Positions 36,394 through 40,176 of a DNA stretch of 40,176 nucleotides are shown piece after piece; the first letter of the stretch is position 1; each line of letters opens with the position of its first letter. A program made the translations under genes and the position numbers. This DNA comes from Bryobacterales bacterium (lineage in GTDB: Bacteria; Acidobacteriota; Terriglobia; Bryobacterales; Bryobacteraceae): contig JAEUQF010000057.1 in NCBI GenBank assembly GCA_016789745.1, positions 1 through 40,176 of the forward strand, in the 5' to 3' direction. A model generated the notes under the pieces. The model searched no databases, had not been told where the DNA came from, and saw only the letters and a program-made list of their open reading frames with translations.

Positions 36394-36399
36394 AGTCTA
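36394..36399 (-). promoter_or_regulatory. Putative -10 of the receptor gene
   Basis: GTG-TAGACT on the minus strand lies 60 bases before the receptor ATG. On the other strand the overlapping TACACT (36398-36403) could serve the divergent oxidoreductase, but that would need a leader of about 290 bases. Confidence 0.3.
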
Positions 36400-36702
36400 C
36401 ACTGCTTCCACGCCGGGCGCCACGGGTAGCGGATCGATAACTCCGGAAGCCGCGGCCCGGTGTCGGATTTCGTTCGTTTCGCTGAACGATTGCCGAATCT
36501 TGACCCGATCAATGGGGCAGCCGTCTACGCCTGCCGGGCGATGTCCACGTGGACCAGGAAGACGACGCTGCCCGTTTCTTTATTCTGCGGCTGTCTTATT
36601 GGCGAGATTGGTGAGCTTGGCGAGAAACTTTCTCAGTCAGCGTCTGCTCTGGAGCGGCGAACTCGACAGCATCGCCACAATGAGACAATAGGCCCGCAGG
36701 CC
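36400..36702 (+). other. Intergenic region before the oxidoreductase
   Basis: About 300 bases without a supported gene. The oxidoreductase frame is open back to 36460, but the residues there are unlike the family and the Tat-like signal starts at 36703. A weak TTGACC (about 36500) has no good -10 partner. I see no RNA gene here. Confidence 0.35.
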
Positions 36703-37722
36703 ATGAATCGGCGTCACTTCTTTCTATCGCTGCCCGCCGCGGCGTACGCGGCGCCCTCGCCCATCGGGGTTGCCTTCTACGGCACACGCCACTCGCATTA
36801 CTCCGGCAAGCTCAAAGCGGTCATCGACAACCCCGCCTATCGCCTCCTCGGCGTCTGCGAACCGGATCCCGAAGCGGCCGCCAAAATCACCGCCCATTCC
36901 AAACTCAGCGAAGAGCAACTCCTCAACGCGCGCGACATACAACTGGTTGTCGTCGAAACCCCCGCTGGCCAGGGCCTCCCCTACGGCCGCAAAGTCATCG
37001 ACGCCGGTAAGCATCTGCACATCGAGAAGCCGCCCACCCGCGAATGGGAACCCTTCCGCCGCTTGGTTGCCGACGCCCAGCGCAAGAACCTCCTCCTGCA
37101 GACCGGCTATATCTGGCGCTTTCACGAAGGTATCACCCGGGCCATCCAGGCCGCGAAACAAGGTTGGCTGGGCGATGTCTATCTCATGCGCGGCACGATC
37201 CATACCGATATCGCCGCCCCGTCCCGCCGCGAACTGGCAGCCTTCAAGGGCGGCATGATGTTCGAACTCGGCTGTCATCAGATTGACCGCGTCGTGGATC
37301 TGTTCGGCCGGCCCAAGGATGTGAAGAGTTGGCTCAACCAGACGCGGCGAGGTAAGCAGGATGGCCTTGCCGACGCGACCGTTGCCATACTGGATTATGG
37401 CAATGCGCAGGCCGTGATCACTACATCGGCCGAGATGCCCACCGCCGGCCCGCATCGCAGCTTTGAGGTCATCGGTACCGAAGGCGCGTTTGTGCTGCAA
37501 CCGGTGGAGCCCGGCGCCGACATGCGCGTCAACATGCGCTCGGCGCGCGGCCCTTATCAGGCCGGTTGGCAGACGGTGAACGTAGGTCCGCAGCCGCGCT
37601 ATATCGGAGACTTTCGCGACATGGCCCGTGCCATCCAAACCAGGTCGCCCCTGAAGTTCTCCTACGATTTCGAAACCCTGGTCCAGGAGACTGTCCTCCG
37701 GGCCTCGCAGGAATTGGTGTAG
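36703..37722 (+). CDS. Gfo/Idh/MocA-family oxidoreductase, probably exported
   Basis: 339 residues from the ATG at 36703. The N-terminus MNRRHFFLSLPAAAYAAP carries twin arginines followed by a short hydrophobic stretch, suggesting Tat export with NAD(P) bound. The Rossmann part reads IGVAFYGTRHSHYSGKLKAV (less canonical than GxGxxG). The EKP motif (108-110, HIEKPP) carries the family Lys, and FELGCHQIDRVVDLFGRP carries the conserved D-x3-His-type active-site block. Such enzymes act on sugars or cyclitols; substrate unknown. The TAG stop is directly followed by the receptor ATG, so the pair is one operon, probably uptake plus modification of one compound class. Confidence 0.88.
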   Translation: MNRRHFFLSLPAAAYAAPSPIGVAFYGTRHSHYSGKLKAVIDNPAYRLLGVCEPDPEAAAKITAHSKLSEEQLLNARDIQLVVVETPAGQGLPYGRKVIDAGKHLHIEKPPTREWEPFRRLVADAQRKNLLLQTGYIWRFHEGITRAIQAAKQGWLGDVYLMRGTIHTDIAAPSRRELAAFKGGMMFELGCHQIDRVVDLFGRPKDVKSWLNQTRRGKQDGLADATVAILDYGNAQAVITTSAEMPTAGPHRSFEVIGTEGAFVLQPVEPGADMRVNMRSARGPYQAGWQTVNVGPQPRYIGDFRDMARAIQTRSPLKFSYDFETLVQETVLRASQELV

Positions 37723-40176
37723 ATGAAGTTTGCTGTTCTTCTTTTCACTCTGCCGCTGTTTGGACAACTGACCAACGGCGGCCTTACTGGCGTTGTTCTA
37801 GATCCATCGGGAGCGGGCGTCAATGGCGCGCGTATTGTCGTGGAAGATACCTCGCGCGGCTATTCGCGCAGCGCTGCCACAGAACCCGACGGCTCCTGGC
37901 GCATCGTGCAATTGCCCGTAGCCACCTATCGTGTCACCGTCACCCGCGATGGCTTCGCCACCCAAACTGCCGAAGCGATTCGTGTCGAGGTGGACTCCGT
38001 CCGCCGCCTGGACTTCCGCCTGCAATTGGGCGACGTGCGCCAATCCATGGAAGTCCGCGAGTCCCTGCTGCAAACCGAAGCGACGGACTCCGGCACCGTG
38101 CTGCAGCGCGAACAGATCGCCAAACTGCCCTTGAATCGCCGCGGCTTTCTGCAATTAGCCCTGCTGGTGCCCGGCGTCAATCCGCCCGTGCAGGATTCCG
38201 AACTCTCGACGCGCGGCACCTTCGCCGCCCACGCCAATGGCGCCCGCGAGGAGTTCAACAACTTCCTCTTGGATGGCGTAGACAACAACGACCTCTACAC
38301 GAACCGCTACGTCATCGAACCGCCGGTGGACACCATCCAGGAGTTCAAGCTCACCGCCGGCAGCTACTCGGCCGAGTATGGCCGCAGCGGCGGCGCGCAG
38401 GTGAACGTCATCACCCGCGGCGGCACCAATGAGTGGCATGGCCTGGCCTACGAATATTTCCGCAACCGCGCGCTCGACGCCTCCAATGCCTTCGATAGCG
38501 GCGTCACCAACAAGTACATCCGCAACCAGTTCGGCGGCCTGTTCGGCGGACCCATCGCGCGCGACAAAGCCTTCTTCTTATTGAATGCCGACGGCTTGGT
38601 GGAACGCCGCGGGCTGACGCGCCTGGCCACGGTGCCCACGTTGGCGGAACGCAACGGCGATTTGTCGGCCCGCGCCGGCGTGGTTCGCGACCCCTTCACC
38701 TTCCAGCCCTTCCCCGGCAATATCATTCCGGCGGCGCGCATCAATCCGGTGTCACGCCGCGTGTTGGATCTGTTCCCCTTACCGAACCGTCCCGGTACCG
38801 CCGGCAACTACCTGGCCCAACCGGTGCTGCGCGAAACCGTGGCACAAGGCGGCGCCCGTGCCGACTGGCATCTGTGCCCCGGCGGCCTGCTGACCCTGCG
38901 ATACCAACAAAGCCGGCAGGATTTGTTTGAGCCCTATGCGGAAGACTCGACCGACGTTCCGGGCTTCGGCTCCGTTGTGGATAACACCGGCCACAACGCG
39001 ATGATCCATCACCAGCAGAGCCTGGGCGCATCCTTCCTGCACTCGCTACGGCTGGGCTTCAACCGCAATGCCCGCGCGGCGCTGCCCGAAAACTTCAACC
39101 GCAACGTCGCTGAGTTGTGGAACGTGCCGTGGCTGGCGAACCTCGCCGAGCGTGATCGCGGCTATCCTTTCTTTAACGTGCAGGGCTTCTCGCCGGTCGG
39201 CGATGCCACCTCGCAGCCGCTCATCCGCTTCGGCACCACGCTGCAGGTACAGGAAGATGTGTCCTGGCTGCGCGGCGCGCACTCGTTTAAAGCCGGCTTC
39301 CAGGTGCGCAATACGCGGGTGAACGGCGTCCTCGATCTGCTGGCCCGCGGTTCGCTGTCGTTCTCCGGCGCCGTATCGGGCTCCGGTATCAGCGATGTGC
39401 TGCTCGGCATTCCCAGTTTCGCGTTGCGCGCCAACCCCGACAATCCGCAGACGTTGCGCACCACCAGCTACGCCGGCTATTTCCAGGATGAATGGCGCGT
39501 CGGGCGCAAGCTCAGCCTGACGGCGGGCCTGCGCTATGAGTACAACTCGCCTGCCACGGATCCCTTCAACCGCATGGCCGTCTTTCAGGCGGACACCGGC
39601 CGCGTCGTGCGGGTGGGAGAGAACGGCGTGCCCCGCTCTGGCATCCGAGCCGACCGCAATAACTTCGCGCCGCGATTCGGCTTTGCCTATAGTGCTACGG
39701 ACAAGACCGTGATCCGCGGCGGCTACGGCCTCTACTACGACGCCGGCATGCTGGTGCTGGCTTCGTCGCAATACTTCAATCCGCCTTTCTTCACGCTGCG
39801 TGCCTTCTTCCCAACCGCCACGTCCATCATTACCTTGAACAATCCGTTCCCGTCCACGGGCGGCATCTCGCCGGTCTCCCCCAGCACGCTGAGCCCCGAC
39901 ATCACCACCGCTTCCATCCAACATTGGAACCTGGAAGTGCAGCGGCAGTTCGGCAGTGAAACTACGGCGTCGGTTGCCTATGTCGGTTCCGCCGGCGCGC
40001 ATTTGATCCGCTCTCGCGACCTGAACCAGGCCCGCCCCGGCTCTACCGACCTCACGGCCCGCCGCCCCTATCCGCAGTACAGCGGCATCGTCTTCATCGA
40101 AACCGCGGGCAATTCGAATTACCATGCCCTGCAGGCGCGCATGGACCGCCGCTTCTCACGACGAATCTCCCTGCTG
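37723..40176 (+). CDS. TonB-dependent receptor (Oar-like), N-terminal part, runs off window
   Basis: 818 codons open to the last base, with no stop. Signal peptide MKFAVLLFTLPLFGQ; carboxypeptidase-regulatory-like domain (about 18-100, GGLTGVVLDPSGAGVNGARI); plug domain with NFLLDGVDNNDLYTN, IQEFKLTAGSYSAEYGRSGG and QVNVITRGGTN; then barrel strands with YAGYFQDEWRVGRKL and LTAGLRYEYNSPATDPFNR. Probably about 1000 residues or more when complete. The start immediately follows the oxidoreductase stop, with AGGA about 11 bases upstream. It has Tyr where the receptor at 32887-36333 has the amber codon. Confidence 0.93.
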   Translation, partial: MKFAVLLFTLPLFGQLTNGGLTGVVLDPSGAGVNGARIVVEDTSRGYSRSAATEPDGSWRIVQLPVATYRVTVTRDGFATQTAEAIRVEVDSVRRLDFRLQLGDVRQSMEVRESLLQTEATDSGTVLQREQIAKLPLNRRGFLQLALLVPGVNPPVQDSELSTRGTFAAHANGAREEFNNFLLDGVDNNDLYTNRYVIEPPVDTIQEFKLTAGSYSAEYGRSGGAQVNVITRGGTNEWHGLAYEYFRNRALDASNAFDSGVTNKYIRNQFGGLFGGPIARDKAFFLLNADGLVERRGLTRLATVPTLAERNGDLSARAGVVRDPFTFQPFPGNIIPAARINPVSRRVLDLFPLPNRPGTAGNYLAQPVLRETVAQGGARADWHLCPGGLLTLRYQQSRQDLFEPYAEDSTDVPGFGSVVDNTGHNAMIHHQQSLGASFLHSLRLGFNRNARAALPENFNRNVAELWNVPWLANLAERDRGYPFFNVQGFSPVGDATSQPLIRFGTTLQVQEDVSWLRGAHSFKAGFQVRNTRVNGVLDLLARGSLSFSGAVSGSGISDVLLGIPSFALRANPDNPQTLRTTSYAGYFQDEWRVGRKLSLTAGLRYEYNSPATDPFNRMAVFQADTGRVVRVGENGVPRSGIRADRNNFAPRFGFAYSATDKTVIRGGYGLYYDAGMLVLASSQYFNPPFFTLRAFFPTATSIITLNNPFPSTGGISPVSPSTLSPDITTASIQHWNLEVQRQFGSETTASVAYVGSAGAHLIRSRDLNQARPGSTDLTARRPYPQYSGIVFIETAGNSNYHALQARMDRRFSRRISLL

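Noticed and set aside
36460..36702. Upstream extension of the Gfo/Idh/MocA gene by 81 codons
   Set aside because: The extension is unlike the family, and the Tat-like signal MNRRHFFLSL must be N-terminal to work.

Overview
The window reads as a chromosomal segment of a GC-rich Acidobacteriota bacterium, most likely of the Bryobacterales/Solibacter group. This rests on three Oar-type TonB-dependent receptors (one at each edge, one inside), a PQQ-alcohol-dehydrogenase cluster with propeller proteins, repeated Uma2 genes, and a secreted protein family with an 'FPQWPENKVLKLLTDSPW' opening. No 16S gene or tRNA is visible, so the placement is inference. I see no phage, CRISPR array or intact insertion sequence.

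Layout. (1) 1-3.1 kb: the end of a TonB-dependent receptor, converging on a secreted protein and a Uma2 gene. (2) 3.2-7.9 kb, plus strand: a compact translation/export block, ffh-rpsP-khpA-rimM-trmD-rplS-rnhB and a small membrane protein. Stem-loops cover the stop codons of ffh and trmD, just ahead of the two ribosomal protein genes. (3) 7.9-11.0 kb, minus strand: an overlapping tyrosine-catabolism operon (PLP aminotransferase, 4-hydroxyphenylpyruvate dioxygenase, fumarylacetoacetate-hydrolase family protein). (4) 11.0-15.2 kb: a rearranged zone with a broken, partly inverted Uma2 copy beside an intact one, a TauE/SafE transporter, a large secreted protein and two copies of a twin-hairpin repeat. 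(5) 15.2-20.5 kb: a methylmalonyl-CoA-mutase-type large subunit, small proteins, and a minus-strand group of a receiver-less sigma-54 activator, a degenerate receiver/GGDEF protein and a glycosyltransferase. (6) 20.8-26.3 kb: a lipocalin-like gene split by an amber codon, rlpA, a self-contained unit for a 23-residue lysine-rich peptide, ispF-ispD-PIN/TRAM, an RRM protein and an SDR epimerase. (7) 26.4-27.2 kb: an orphan LytTR response regulator. (8) 27.2-36.3 kb, minus strand: an amber-interrupted TonB-dependent receptor followed by PQQ-like propeller protein, serine-hydrolase fusion, di-heme cytochrome c and PQQ alcohol dehydrogenase. (9) 36.7-40.2 kb, plus strand: a Gfo/Idh/MocA oxidoreductase directly followed by another TonB-dependent receptor that runs off the window.

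How they work together. Region 8 looks like an outer-membrane and periplasmic oxidation module: receptor for uptake, quinoprotein dehydrogenase with a DxD motif predicting lanthanide use, and cytochrome c as electron acceptor. A 14-bp perfect inverted repeat buries the start codon of the first gene after the receptor. Region 3 should convert tyrosine to homogentisate and later fumarate plus acetoacetate, but homogentisate dioxygenase and maleylacetoacetate isomerase are not here.

Best candidates for something undescribed: the 22.0-22.2 kb lysine-rich peptide unit (consensus-like promoter, 20-bp inverted repeat, Shine-Dalgarno, 23-codon ORF, terminator); the start-codon-occluding hairpin at 32.83 kb; the triple-hairpin leader of the PIN/TRAM gene; and the twin-hairpin repeats beside the inverted Uma2 fragment.
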